A stretch of DNA of 64,000 nt, from the NCBI GenBank assembly GCA_963811585.1, contig CAWERR010000008.1, positions 558,001-622,000 of the forward strand, read 5' to 3'. The notes beneath the pieces are model-generated. The model worked only from the letters and a program-made list of their open reading frames with translations, did no database searches and had not been told where the DNA came from. The position numbers and the translations under genes are program-made. Below, piece by piece: positions 54,771 to 62,287 of the stretch. The stretch comes from JACDHG01 sp963811585. GTDB taxonomy: Bacteria; Actinomycetota; Actinomycetes; Propionibacteriales; Nocardioidaceae. Each line of letters opens with the position of its first letter. Position 1 is the first letter of the stretch.

Positions 54771-55371
54771 GTGCCCGCCCGCCTCGTCGTCTTGGTCTCT
54801 GGGACTGGAACCAACCTGCAAGCACTCATCGACGCCTGTCGTGACCCGGCGTACGGCGCCGAGGTGGTCGCCGTCGGCGCTGACCGTGTCGGCACGCCGG
54901 CTGTCGATCGGGCGCGGGCGGCGGGTATTCCGTCCTTCGAGCACCCGCTCCCAGTGGGTGGCGACCGAGCCGAGTGGGACGCTGAGCTAGCGCATCGCGT
55001 CGCGTCGTACGACCCCGATCTCGTCGTCCTGGCTGGCTTCATGAAGCTGACCGGGCCGGCGTTCCTGGCCGATTCGGTGGCCGTACGTCAACACGCACCC
55101 TGCGCTGTGCCCGTCGTTCCCCGGCATGCACGGCGCCCGCGACGCGCTCGAGTACGGCGTCAAGGTCACCGGCGCGACCTTGTTCGTCGTCGACGAGGGA
55201 GTCGACACCGGCCCGATCGTCGAGCAGACCGTCGTGCCGTCGCCGGCGGCGATACTCCCGAATCCCTTCACGAACGCATCAAGCGGCGGAGCGCGAGATG
55301 CTGGTGACACTGTGGGGCGGATGGCCAGGAACGGCTTCACCATCAGCGGCAGGAAGGTCACGATCCCATGA
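54771..55371 (+). CDS. purN: Phosphoribosylglycinamide formyltransferase, frameshifted
   Basis: Third step of purine synthesis: transfers formyl from 10-formyl-THF to GAR. Starts VVLVSGTGTNLQALIDACRD (GTG 54771, GAGGAG site), keeps VVLAGFMKLTGPAFL, the catalytic NTHPALCPSFPG segment in a second frame and ALEYGVKVTGATLFVVDEGV and DTGPIVEQTVV before the end MARNGFTISGRKVTIP. Breaks fall near 55085 and 55255 to 55300. The stop overlaps the purH start by four bases (ATGA). It is 31 bases after the DUF6350 gene. Confidence 0.92.
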
Positions 55372-56913
55372 GCGAAGACAGACGACCGATTCGCCGGGCG
55401 CTCATCTCGGTCTACGACAAGAGCGGCCTCGAGGAGTCTCGCGGGCACGCTCGCCGCTGCCGGTGTCGTCGCTCGTGTCGACCGGCTCGACCGCGGCGCG
55501 GATCGAGGCCGCGGGCGTCGCGGTGACGCGGGTCGAGGAGCTCACCGGTTTCCCGGAGTGCCTCGACGGCCGGGTCAAGACATTGCACCCACGCCGTGCA
55601 CGCGGGCATCCTCGCCGACCTGCGCATCGGCACCCACCGGCATGAGTTGGAGGAGCTCGGCATCGAGCCGTTCGACCTCGTCGTGTCGAACCTTTACCCA
55701 TTCGTCGAGACGGTCCATCCGGGGCGCCGCCCGACGAGTGCGTTGAGCAGATCGACATCGGGGGACCGTCGATGGTGCGGGCCGCGGCCAAGAACCACCC
55801 AGCGTTGCCATCGTCACGTCGCCCGACCAGTACGGCGCTGGCTCGCTGCGCTCGCGGCCGGAGGCTTCACGCTGTCCGAGCGGCGGTCGCTCGCCGCCGA
55901 GGCGTTCCGCACACGGCCGCGTATGACGTGCGGTGGCCAGTGGTGTGCCCAAGAGGTCACAACGATCCGGACGTCTGGTGGCCGCAGTTCGCCGGGCAGC
56001 GCTCGAGTGCGGGCGCCGCTGCGCTATGGCGAGAACTCGCACCAGGTCGCGGCCGCCCTTACGTCGACCTGAGGCAGGGCCGGGACTTGGCGCAGGCCGA
56101 GCAGCTCGGCGGCAAGGAGATGAGTACAACAACTACGTCGACGCGCAGTCGGCCCACCGACGGCGTACGACTTCGAGGAGCCGACGTCGCGATCATCAAG
56201 CACACGAACCCCTGTGGAATCGCGGTCGGCGACGACATCGCTGACGCGCATGCGAAAGCCCACGCGTGCGACCCGGTGTCGGCGTACGGCGGAGTGATTG
56301 CCGCCAACCGACCGGTGTCCGAGGCGATGGCCCGGCAGATGGCGGAGATGTTCACCGAGGTCGTAGTCGCCCGACTACGAGACGGCCGCCGCTGCGTGCT
56401 GGCGAGAAGAAGAACATTCGGGTGCTCGCAGCGCGCCACCGCCGGTAAGCGGCGTCGAGTGGCGGCGAGGTCAGCGGCGGGGTACTCGTGCAGGCGGCCG
56501 ATCGGTTCCAGGCTCACGGCGACGACCCGACGGGCTGGACGCTGGTGGCGGGCGCCGCACTGCCCGCCGCCGACCTCGTCGAGCTCAGTTCGCATGGCGG
56601 GCATGCCGTGCCGTCAAGTCGAATGCGATCGTCCTCGCCGCGGCGGCGCCACAGTCGGGGTCGGCATGGGTCAGGTCAACCGGGTCGACTCAGCCAGGCT
56701 GGCGGTGGCCCGCGCGGCCGACCGAGCGCGGGGGCGTTCGCGGCGTCGGACGCATTCTTTCCGTTTGCGGACGGCCTTCAGGTGCTGCATCGACGCAGGG
56801 GTGCGCGCAGTCGTGCAGCCCGGCGGGTCGGTTCGCGACGAGGAGGTCGTCGCGGCAGCCGGGCCGCCGGCGTCACGATGTACTTGACGGGCACCCGGCA
56901 CTTCGCCCACTGA
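55368..56913 (+). CDS. purH: Bifunctional AICAR transformylase/IMP cyclohydrolase, heavily frameshifted
   Basis: Last two steps of IMP synthesis. N-terminal cyclohydrolase: RRALISVYDKSGLEE, LVSTGSTAARIEAAGV, RVEELTGFPECLDGRVKTLH, PFDLVVSNLYPFVETV, EQIDIGGPSMVRAAAKNHP. C-terminal transformylase: AIIKHTNPCGIAVGDDIADA, DPVSAYGGVIAANRPVSE, MFTEVVVA, SDAFFPFADGLQVL and the end VTMYLTGTRHFAH. All segments are in order but scattered over three frames, with a dozen or more single-base shifts, the densest in the window. As purH is needed for purine synthesis and follows an intact-looking context, errors are the likely cause. Confidence 0.92.
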
Positions 56914-56940
56914 GAGCCACGCGGTCGAGCTGCGGTACGG

Positions 56941-57127
56941 CGGTCGAGCCTGTCGAGACCACGGCGGTCGAGCCTGTCGAGACCACGGCGGTCGAGCTTC
57001 CCCACGCCGGTCGAGCTTGGCCAGACCCCGGCGGTCGAGTTGTGCCATGGCGGTCGAGCTTGTCGAGACCCTCCCCGGCGGTCGAGCTTGTCGAGACCTC
57101 GGTGATCTCGACAAGCTCGATCAGCGG
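56941..57127. repeat. Cluster of dispersed 20-bp repeat units
   Basis: At least six units of the form cggtcgagc(c/t)tgtcgagacc: exact or nearly exact at 56941-56960, 56964-56983, 57008-57027, 57051-57070 and 57079-57098, with decayed units at 56987 and 57032. The last is followed by an inverted half, ggtgatctcgacaagctcga, making a hairpin with a stem of about 14 bp. Units are spaced 20-28 bp. The cluster fills the space between purH and the HNH gene. Confidence 0.85.
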
Positions 57128-57246
57128 AAGGGTCACTCCCAACCAGCCGAGTTCGTATTTCAGGTCCACCCATTGAGTTACCGAAAAGTCTCGAGAACCC
57201 TTGTGCACAAGGGCATCTGAGCCTCAGAACTGTCGGCAGTCACCGA

Positions 57247-57252
57247 TAGATT
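57247..57252 (+). promoter_or_regulatory. -10 hexamer TAGATT
   Basis: TAGATT lies seven bases before the ATG at 57260 with no Shine-Dalgarno site, consistent with a leaderless transcript of the DUF222 gene. Confidence 0.4.
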
Positions 57253-57259
57253 CACCCCC

Positions 57260-58582
57260 ATGTACGACACCGACATCGACCGCACCACCCTCGACGCCAA
57301 CGCCACCTTGGCCCACGCCGAAGCAATGCGGGCACTGTCCGACCGTGCCGAAGTCGCCCTGCTCGAAGACGCCGCCCACTGGGCAGACGTCCACGGCACC
57401 CTCCAAGGGACAGGGTTCGCGTTGCCCGGTGCCGAACGGCTGATCCAGATCGGCGGCGAAGGGACCCCGCAGGTGGCCGAGTTCGCCTGCGCCGAGCTCG
57501 GGGCCGTCCTCGCCCTGTCCACCTACGCCGGCGAGATCCTGATCGCCGACGCCCTCGACCTCCGCCACCGCCTCCCCCTCCTCTGGGGACGGATCTGTGC
57601 CGGTGAGGTGAAACCGTGGATCGGCCGCAAGACCGCCCAAGCCACCCGCAGCCACGACACCGCCGCCGCGGCCGCCGTCGACGCCAAAGTCAGCCGGTGG
57701 GGCGACCGGCTCACCTGGACCCGGATCGAGAACCTGATCGACGCCACCCTCACCGCCGCCGACCCCGAGCGGGCTCGAGCCGAAGCCGAAGCCAGACAGA
57801 CCGAACACGGGGTGTGGGTGAAGCCGTCGGAAGATCATGAGACCGGGACCGCGTTCATCCGCGCCGACGCCGTCGACCTGAAATTCTTCGACGCCACCAT
57901 CGACCGGATCGCCGACAGCATCGGACTGCTGGGCGACACCCGCAACAAAAACCTCCGCCGAGCCAAAGCCGTCGGGATCCTCGCCAGCCCCCAACAAGCC
58001 CTCGACCTCTACGCCCCCACCGCCACTACAGCCGCAGCCGCGACCGACCTACCCGACGATGTGCCCTCCAGTATCGGACTCGACGACGCCGACACCCACG
58101 GCGCCCACGACCCCGGTGGGAACCCGGCGGCGTTCGTGCGGGGTGTCAGCATCAAGGTCGACCCCCGACCCAAAGCAGTCCTCTACGTCCACCTGACCAA
58201 GGAGTCGCTGGACTCCGGTGACGGGGTGGCACGGGTCGAAGGGATCGGACCCGTCACCGTTGACCAAGCCAAACAATGGCTCGGCGACTGCACCATCACC
58301 CTCAAACCCGTCCTCGACCTCGCCGCCATCGCACCCGTCGACGCCTACGAAATCCCCGACCAGATGCGCGAAGCCGTCCACCTCATGTCCCCCACCGACG
58401 TGTTCCCCTTCGCGTCGAACACCAGCCGCAAGATGGACCTCGACCACACCACCCCCTACATCCCCATGGTCTCGACAAGCTCGACCGGCGGAACCGCCTC
58501 GGTCTCGACGCGGAGAGCTCGACCAACGGAAGCGGCGGAGGACCACCCGGACAAACCGGGATCGGGAAACTCGGACCCCTGA
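57260..58582 (+). CDS. DUF222 (13E12-family) HNH endonuclease, truncated by a repeat insertion
   Basis: A 440-residue product. The DUF222 domain (TTLDANATLAHAEAMRALSD, ELGAVLALSTYAGEILIADA, LDLRHRLPLLWGRICAGEVK) and the start of the HNH region (FPFASNTSRKMDLDHTTPYI) are intact. Then the frame enters two repeat units (58468-58529), encoding MVSTSSTGGTASVSTRR, and stops at 58582. The missing end of the HNH domain (GKLGPLTRRHHRIKTHSRW and onward) is present downstream in another frame to 58722. So the repeat element has moved into this gene and disabled its nuclease domain. Such genes are abundant in actinobacteria and their biological role is unclear. Confidence 0.85.
   Translation: MYDTDIDRTTLDANATLAHAEAMRALSDRAEVALLEDAAHWADVHGTLQGTGFALPGAERLIQIGGEGTPQVAEFACAELGAVLALSTYAGEILIADALDLRHRLPLLWGRICAGEVKPWIGRKTAQATRSHDTAAAAAVDAKVSRWGDRLTWTRIENLIDATLTAADPERARAEAEARQTEHGVWVKPSEDHETGTAFIRADAVDLKFFDATIDRIADSIGLLGDTRNKNLRRAKAVGILASPQQALDLYAPTATTAAAATDLPDDVPSSIGLDDADTHGAHDPGGNPAAFVRGVSIKVDPRPKAVLYVHLTKESLDSGDGVARVEGIGPVTVDQAKQWLGDCTITLKPVLDLAAIAPVDAYEIPDQMREAVHLMSPTDVFPFASNTSRKMDLDHTTPYIPMVSTSSTGGTASVSTRRARPTEAAEDHPDKPGSGNSDP
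58468..58529. repeat. Dispersed repeat units inserted in the HNH gene
   Basis: Two units in inverse orientation: ggtctcgacaagctcgaccg (58468-58487) and a decayed ggtctcgacgcggagagctc (58501-58520). They interrupt the HNH motif of the gene at 57260 and shift its frame. Confidence 0.75.
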
Positions 58583-58722
58583 CCCGTCGACACCACCGGA
58601 TCAAGACCCACAGCCGATGGCAAGTCAAACAACCCTTCCCCGGCATCTACCTGTGGCGATCACCCCACGGCAGATACTGGCTCGTCGACCACACCGGCAC
58701 CCGCCGCCTCCAAGCCAGCTGA
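58530..58722 (+). pseudogene. Displaced C-terminal part of the DUF222-HNH gene
   Basis: In a frame one base off from the main gene, the sequence continues GGPPGQTGIGKLGPLTRRHH, then RIKTHSRWQVKQPFPGIYLW and WLVDHTGTRRLQAS with a stop at 58722. It carries the His residues of the HNH domain. It has no start codon of its own and is read only if the shift caused by the inserted repeat is removed. Confidence 0.8.
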
Positions 58723-58750
58723 GGCACCTGCCGCTCGACCCTTCCCTCGG

Positions 58751-58770
58751 CGGTCGAGCCTGTCGAGACC
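58751..58770. repeat. Dispersed repeat unit downstream of the HNH gene
   Basis: One exact unit, cggtcgagcctgtcgagacc, followed after a gap by a decayed inverted half (gacgagctcgatcgccgg). The other bases between 58723 and 58986 hold nothing else recognised. Confidence 0.7.
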
Positions 58771-58986
58771 ATGTGACCTGGACGAGCTCGATCGCCGGAA
58801 CCACGTTGTCCGATCGGTGAGACTGGCGAGCCCACTGGCGATCACGCCTTTCCGGCAAATCCGCGCGATTCTTACGGCTGCGCGCACGCTGCGTGACCCT
58901 TCCCGAACGCTCTGATCGGCATCTGTTGACACCGCTGCAAGTCTGCGGTCAAGGGCTCGAACGGGCGAGCCTCGAGAGGGGCAGAC

Positions 58987-59601
58987 ATGAAACTTTTCAG
59001 CGCATCCAAACCAAACAGATGGGTGATCTTTGCGTTCGCAGGCACGCTGATCCTCGCCGTCAGCGGTACGGCACTAGCGGTCGCCGGCGGAGAGGACCGC
59101 GCGACGCATGCGCGCAACGGCTCGTCCAGCCAGGGCGTCGCGGCTCCACAGTTCATCACGGGGGAGTCGACCGCTGGCGGCTGCCGCACCGGATACGACA
59201 CTCAAACCAGCACCTTGGTCCCACCGGACGACAGCACTCCTGACAACGTTGCCGCCGCCACGGTCAACCTTCGCAAGCCTTGCCCGGGCGCCGTCGTCGG
59301 CAGCTTCGTTGGTGAGATGGCAACGAACGTCGCAGGTGACTTCATCCACCTGGACATGCGGGCGACCTGCACTGGCACCGGTGGTTTCGCGATGCCGTGC
59401 ACGGTCGGGCAGCAGGTCTTCGCGTCGCCGGGCCACACGTTTGTGCAAACCCAGCAGACAACCGTCCAGACGAGGGCCATGACGATGGTTTGGCCAGGGC
59501 TGCGCCGGGGGCTCTGGAGGTTCGAGGTACTGCCTGGAGGCAACAACAGCGCTAACGTGCAGTTCCGCACGTTCGTGGTGGAGGCGTACAACGCTGGCTG
59601 A
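58987..59601 (+). CDS. Secreted protein of unknown function
   Basis: A 204-residue protein with an N-terminal signal peptide (RWVIFAFAGTLILAVSGTAL, cleavage near AVAGG). The mature protein contains STLVPPDDSTPDNVAAATVN, KPCPGAVVGSFVGEMATNVA, RATCTGTGGFAMPCTVGQQV and an aromatic, beta-rich end (GLWRFEVLPGGNNSANVQFR). Two Cys pairs may form disulfides. No family recognised. The start has a GAGAGGGG site. It is a single gene, in a clean part of the sequence between frameshifted neighbours. Confidence 0.7.
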   Translation: MKLFSASKPNRWVIFAFAGTLILAVSGTALAVAGGEDRATHARNGSSSQGVAAPQFITGESTAGGCRTGYDTQTSTLVPPDDSTPDNVAAATVNLRKPCPGAVVGSFVGEMATNVAGDFIHLDMRATCTGTGGFAMPCTVGQQVFASPGHTFVQTQQTTVQTRAMTMVWPGLRRGLWRFEVLPGGNNSANVQFRTFVVEAYNAG

Positions 59602-59610
59602 TCGGCGTGA

Positions 59611-59616
59611 CACAAT
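59611..59616 (+). promoter_or_regulatory. -10 hexamer CACAAT before folD
   Basis: CACAAT ends seven bases before the GTG at 59624, another candidate leaderless promoter. Confidence 0.4.
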
Positions 59617-59623
59617 CTGGCGC

Positions 59624-60479
59624 GTGACTGCGCAGATCCTCGACGGGAAGGCGACGGCGGCTGCCATCAGGGCTGACCTCAAGCAGCGCGTGGCGACGCT
59701 GGCCGAGCACGGGGTGACCCCGGGCTCGGCACCGTCTTGATCGGCGAGGATCCCGGCAGCGTTCGTACGTCGCCGGCAAGCACCGCGACTGCGACCAGGT
59801 CGGCATCGCCTCGATCCGGGAGCATCACCCGGCCGACATCACCCAGGAGTTCCTCGAGGAACGAATCGTCGCGCTCAACGAGGACCCGGCCTGCACCGGC
59901 TTCATCGTCCAGCTCCCGCTGCCCAAGCACCTCGACGCCAACGCGCGCTCGAGCTCGTCGACCCCGACAAGGACGCCGACGGGCTGCACCCGATGAACCT
60001 CGGCCGACTTGTGCTCATGGCTGACGCGCCGCTGCCATGCACGCCGCGCGGCATCGTCGAGCTGCTGCGCGCGTACGACGTCGACCTCGATGGCGCCGAG
60101 GTCTGTGTCGTCGGCCGGGGTGTCACCGTCGGGCGGCCGCTCGGGCTGCTGCTCACCCGTCGTACCGAGAACGCCACCGTGACCCTGTGCCATACCGGCA
60201 CCGCGACCTGGCCGGCCACGTCCGCCGCGCCGACATCGTCGTCGCCGCTGCCGGCGTGGCCGGTCTCATCACCGCCGACATGGTCAAGGCCGGCGCGGCC
60301 GTGCTGGACGTCGGCACATCTCGCACCGAGGCAGGACTCGTCGGCGACGTCGCGCCGCGACGTCTTCGAAGTCGCCGGCCACATCGCGCCGATGCCCGGT
60401 GGGGTCGGGCCGATGACCCGGGCGATGCTGCTGACGCAACGTCGTCGAGGCAGCCGAGCGCGCTGCCGGCCTGCGGTGA
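59624..60479 (+). CDS. folD: Methylenetetrahydrofolate dehydrogenase/cyclohydrolase, frameshifted
   Basis: Interconverts 5,10-methylene-, methenyl- and 10-formyl-THF with NADP+, feeding purN and purH. Motifs: AQILDGKATAAAIRADLKQR at the start, the catalytic Lys in YVAGKHRDC, FIVQLPLPKHLDAN, DADGLHPMNLGRL, CTPRGIVELLRAYDVDL, VVGRGVTVGRPLGLLL, HIAPMPGGVGPMTRAMLLT. Six or more single-base shifts break the frame between 59730 and 60440. The GTG start is supported by the -10 upstream. The end overlaps the DUF3017 start (GTGA). Confidence 0.93.
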
Positions 60480-60760
60480 GCTGGCTCAAGAAGCCGTCGA
60501 CGACCGGAGGCATCATCTACCTGGTGGTGGTGTCGCATCATGCTGGTGGGGCTCGGCATCGTGGCCGCGGGTGCCTGGCGGTCCGGAACTGTCGTGATGG
60601 GTGCGAGCTTCGGGCTGGCCTTCGTCGCCCGGCCGTGCTGCCCGACGAGCGGGCGGGCATGCTGCGATCCGGCGGCGCTTCGTCGACCTCACCGCGATGG
60701 CGCATGTGCTGCGGCGGGATGCTCGTCCTCGCGGCCGCGATCCCGGACCGGCGCATCTAG
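60476..60760 (+). CDS. DUF3017 membrane protein, frameshifted
   Basis: A protein of about 95 residues with three membrane helices: SWLKKPSTTGGIIYLVVVS, then (frame-corrected at 60538) IMLVGLGIVAAGAWRSGTVV, and MLVLAAAIPDRRI at the end. DUF3017 proteins follow folD in many actinobacteria. Coupled to folD by a four-base overlap. The frame breaks at 60538 and again near 60690. Function unknown. Confidence 0.78.
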   Translation: MSWLKKPSTTGGIIYLVVVSHHAGGARHRGRGCLAVRNCRDGCELRAGLRRPAVLPDERAGMLRSGGASSTSPRWRMCCGGMLVLAAAIPDRRI

Positions 60761-60842
60761 ACGCCAACGTTCCCAGCCGCGAGGCATCCGCGGGCGTAGA
60801 GTGAGCGGCAGGTCTGGTGCGTATGAAGAAATGAGTTGATCG

Positions 60843-61729
60843 ATGCGCAACAAATCTGCCTCGGTCGCCGCAGCGGTCCAGGCCGCGCTGAGGACAGCCC
60901 GCTACGAGGTGCTGCCCACCGCCAAGATCGAGGCGGCCATCGTCGCAGCACGTCCCGCGCGACATCACGCATCACGGTGACGGCCAGTCCGACGCAAGGG
61001 CATCGACGCGACGCTCGACCTGACCGAGCAGCCTGATCGGCCACGGCTACGCCGTCGTCCCGCACCTCGCGGCGCGGATGATCGCAGGCCAGACCGAGCT
61101 GGCCGAGATCGTCGACCGGCTGACCAGGCGATCGGCGTGACCAACGTCTTCTGTCCCGGCCGGGGACGCCGACCCACCCGCCGGGGAGTACGCCGGCTCG
61201 CTCGGCGATGCTCGAGCACCTGACCGAGATGGGGCGGCCGTTCGCAGCATGTCGGCATCACCGGATACCCCGAGAGCCATCCCGCGATCGAGGACGACGT
61301 CACGATCCAGTCGATGTGGGACAAGCGCTTCCACGCGACGTACGTCGTCAGCAACCTCTGCTTCGACCCCGAGACGATCGAAGCCTGGCTTCGACGGATG
61401 CAACGCCGCGGCATCGGCCTGCCTGTGACTGATCGGGCTCCCCGGGCCGGTCGAGCGCGCCAAGCTGCTGACGATGGCGACCAAGATCGGCGTCGGACAG
61501 TCGGTGCGCTTCCTCAAGTCACACGCCTCCACGTTCGCGCGGATCGCCGCTCCCGGTGGGTTCAACCCCGAGCGGTTCCTGCAGCGGTCGGCGCGGCTAC
61601 CTCGTCCGATCCCGGCTTGCGGGTGGCGGGCCTGCACCTGTTCACGTTCAACCAGGTGGCGGAGACCGAGGCGTGGCGTCAGGAACTGCTTGCCATGACA
61701 AGGGTTTCGAGCTCGCGCTCGAGGCCTGA
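60843..61729 (+). CDS. Methylenetetrahydrofolate reductase-like protein, frameshifted
   Basis: About 295 residues. ARYEVLPTAKIEAAIVA, ITVTASPTQGIDATLDLTEQ, GHGYAVVPHLAARMIAGQTE, TNVFCP(A)GDADPPAGEYAG, GITGYPESHPAI, WDKRFHATYVVSNLCFDPET, ARIAAPGGFNP and GLRVAGLHLFTFNQVAETEA match the actinobacterial MetF-like family that lacks the standard N-terminal half signature. It reduces or oxidises methylene/methyl-THF. Frame breaks at about 60950, 60995, 61030, 61125, 61160, 61247, 61437 and 61610. Its end overlaps the convergent DUF1638 gene by about 50 bases. Confidence 0.8.
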
Positions 61730-62287
61730 GGTGCCGTCTCGACGACAGTGAGCGGCAGGCCGATCGCGCCGCGGCGCGCTCGCGCAAGGGCGCGCAGTCT
61801 CGTCGTCGGGCTCCTGCGCCAGCCAGACCACGCGGGTGTAGTTGCCGAAGTAGTCGTCGCGCAGCTCGGGGTAGCGGTCGAGGCCGAGCTCGGCGACGAC
61901 GGTGCGCGCGAACGACTTCACGAGGAAGTCGGTCAGCACGTACGTGCCGGGCTGCTCGTCGAAGAACGTCTGCAGCCGCTCCGCGCCGCCGAAGACGTCG
62001 TAGCAGTGCAGACCTGCCAGCCGCTGCAGCGACCAGCCGGTCGCAGACCTCGTCGAGGGCGCCGTAGGTGCCGCAGTCGGCATACGCGACCGCGACGTCG
62101 TCGTAGCGCGTGCTGCAGCTCGACGGCGAGCCGCTCGACCTCGCCGGCGATCAGGTCCGGCCGGTTGTGCAGCAGCGGCGGCAGCGGATGGACGTCGACG
62201 GACCAGCCGCGTCGGTCGACGATCTCCTTGCAGGGTTGGGCGATCGCCCCGCAGGCGATGCAGTGCGACCGCGACCCGCGTCGAGCC
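61679..62287 (-). CDS. DUF1638-family protein, frameshifted
   Basis: About 200 residues with the family pattern: a Cys-containing start CIACGAIAQPCKEIVDRRGW, VDVHPLPPLLHNRPDLIAGE, VAVAYADCGTYGALDEVC-like centre (read across frames near 62050-62110), GLHCYDVFGGAERLQTFFDE, GTYVLTDFLVKSFARTVVAE and ELRDDYFGNYTRVVWLAQEP. DUF1638 proteins occur next to corrinoid methyltransferase genes and bind a metal through Cys and His. The start is unclear because the frame is broken near 62255; it begins close to the end of the activator gene, so the two form one transcript. Confidence 0.75.
   Translation of the reverse strand, partial: GSTRVAVALHRLRGDRPTLQGDRRPTRLVRRRPSAAAAAAQPAGPDRRRGRAARRRAAARATTTSRSRMPTAAPTAPSTRSATGWSLQRLAGLHCYDVFGGAERLQTFFDEQPGTYVLTDFLVKSFARTVVAELGLDRYPELRDDYFGNYTRVVWLAQEPDDETARPCASAPRRDRPAAHCRRDGTSGLERELETLVMASSS

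Noticed and set aside
56941..57127. A CRISPR array made of the 20-bp repeats
   Set aside because: Spacers of 0-8 bases are far too short, the units are palindromic and imperfect, copies occur elsewhere including inside a gene, and no cas gene is present.
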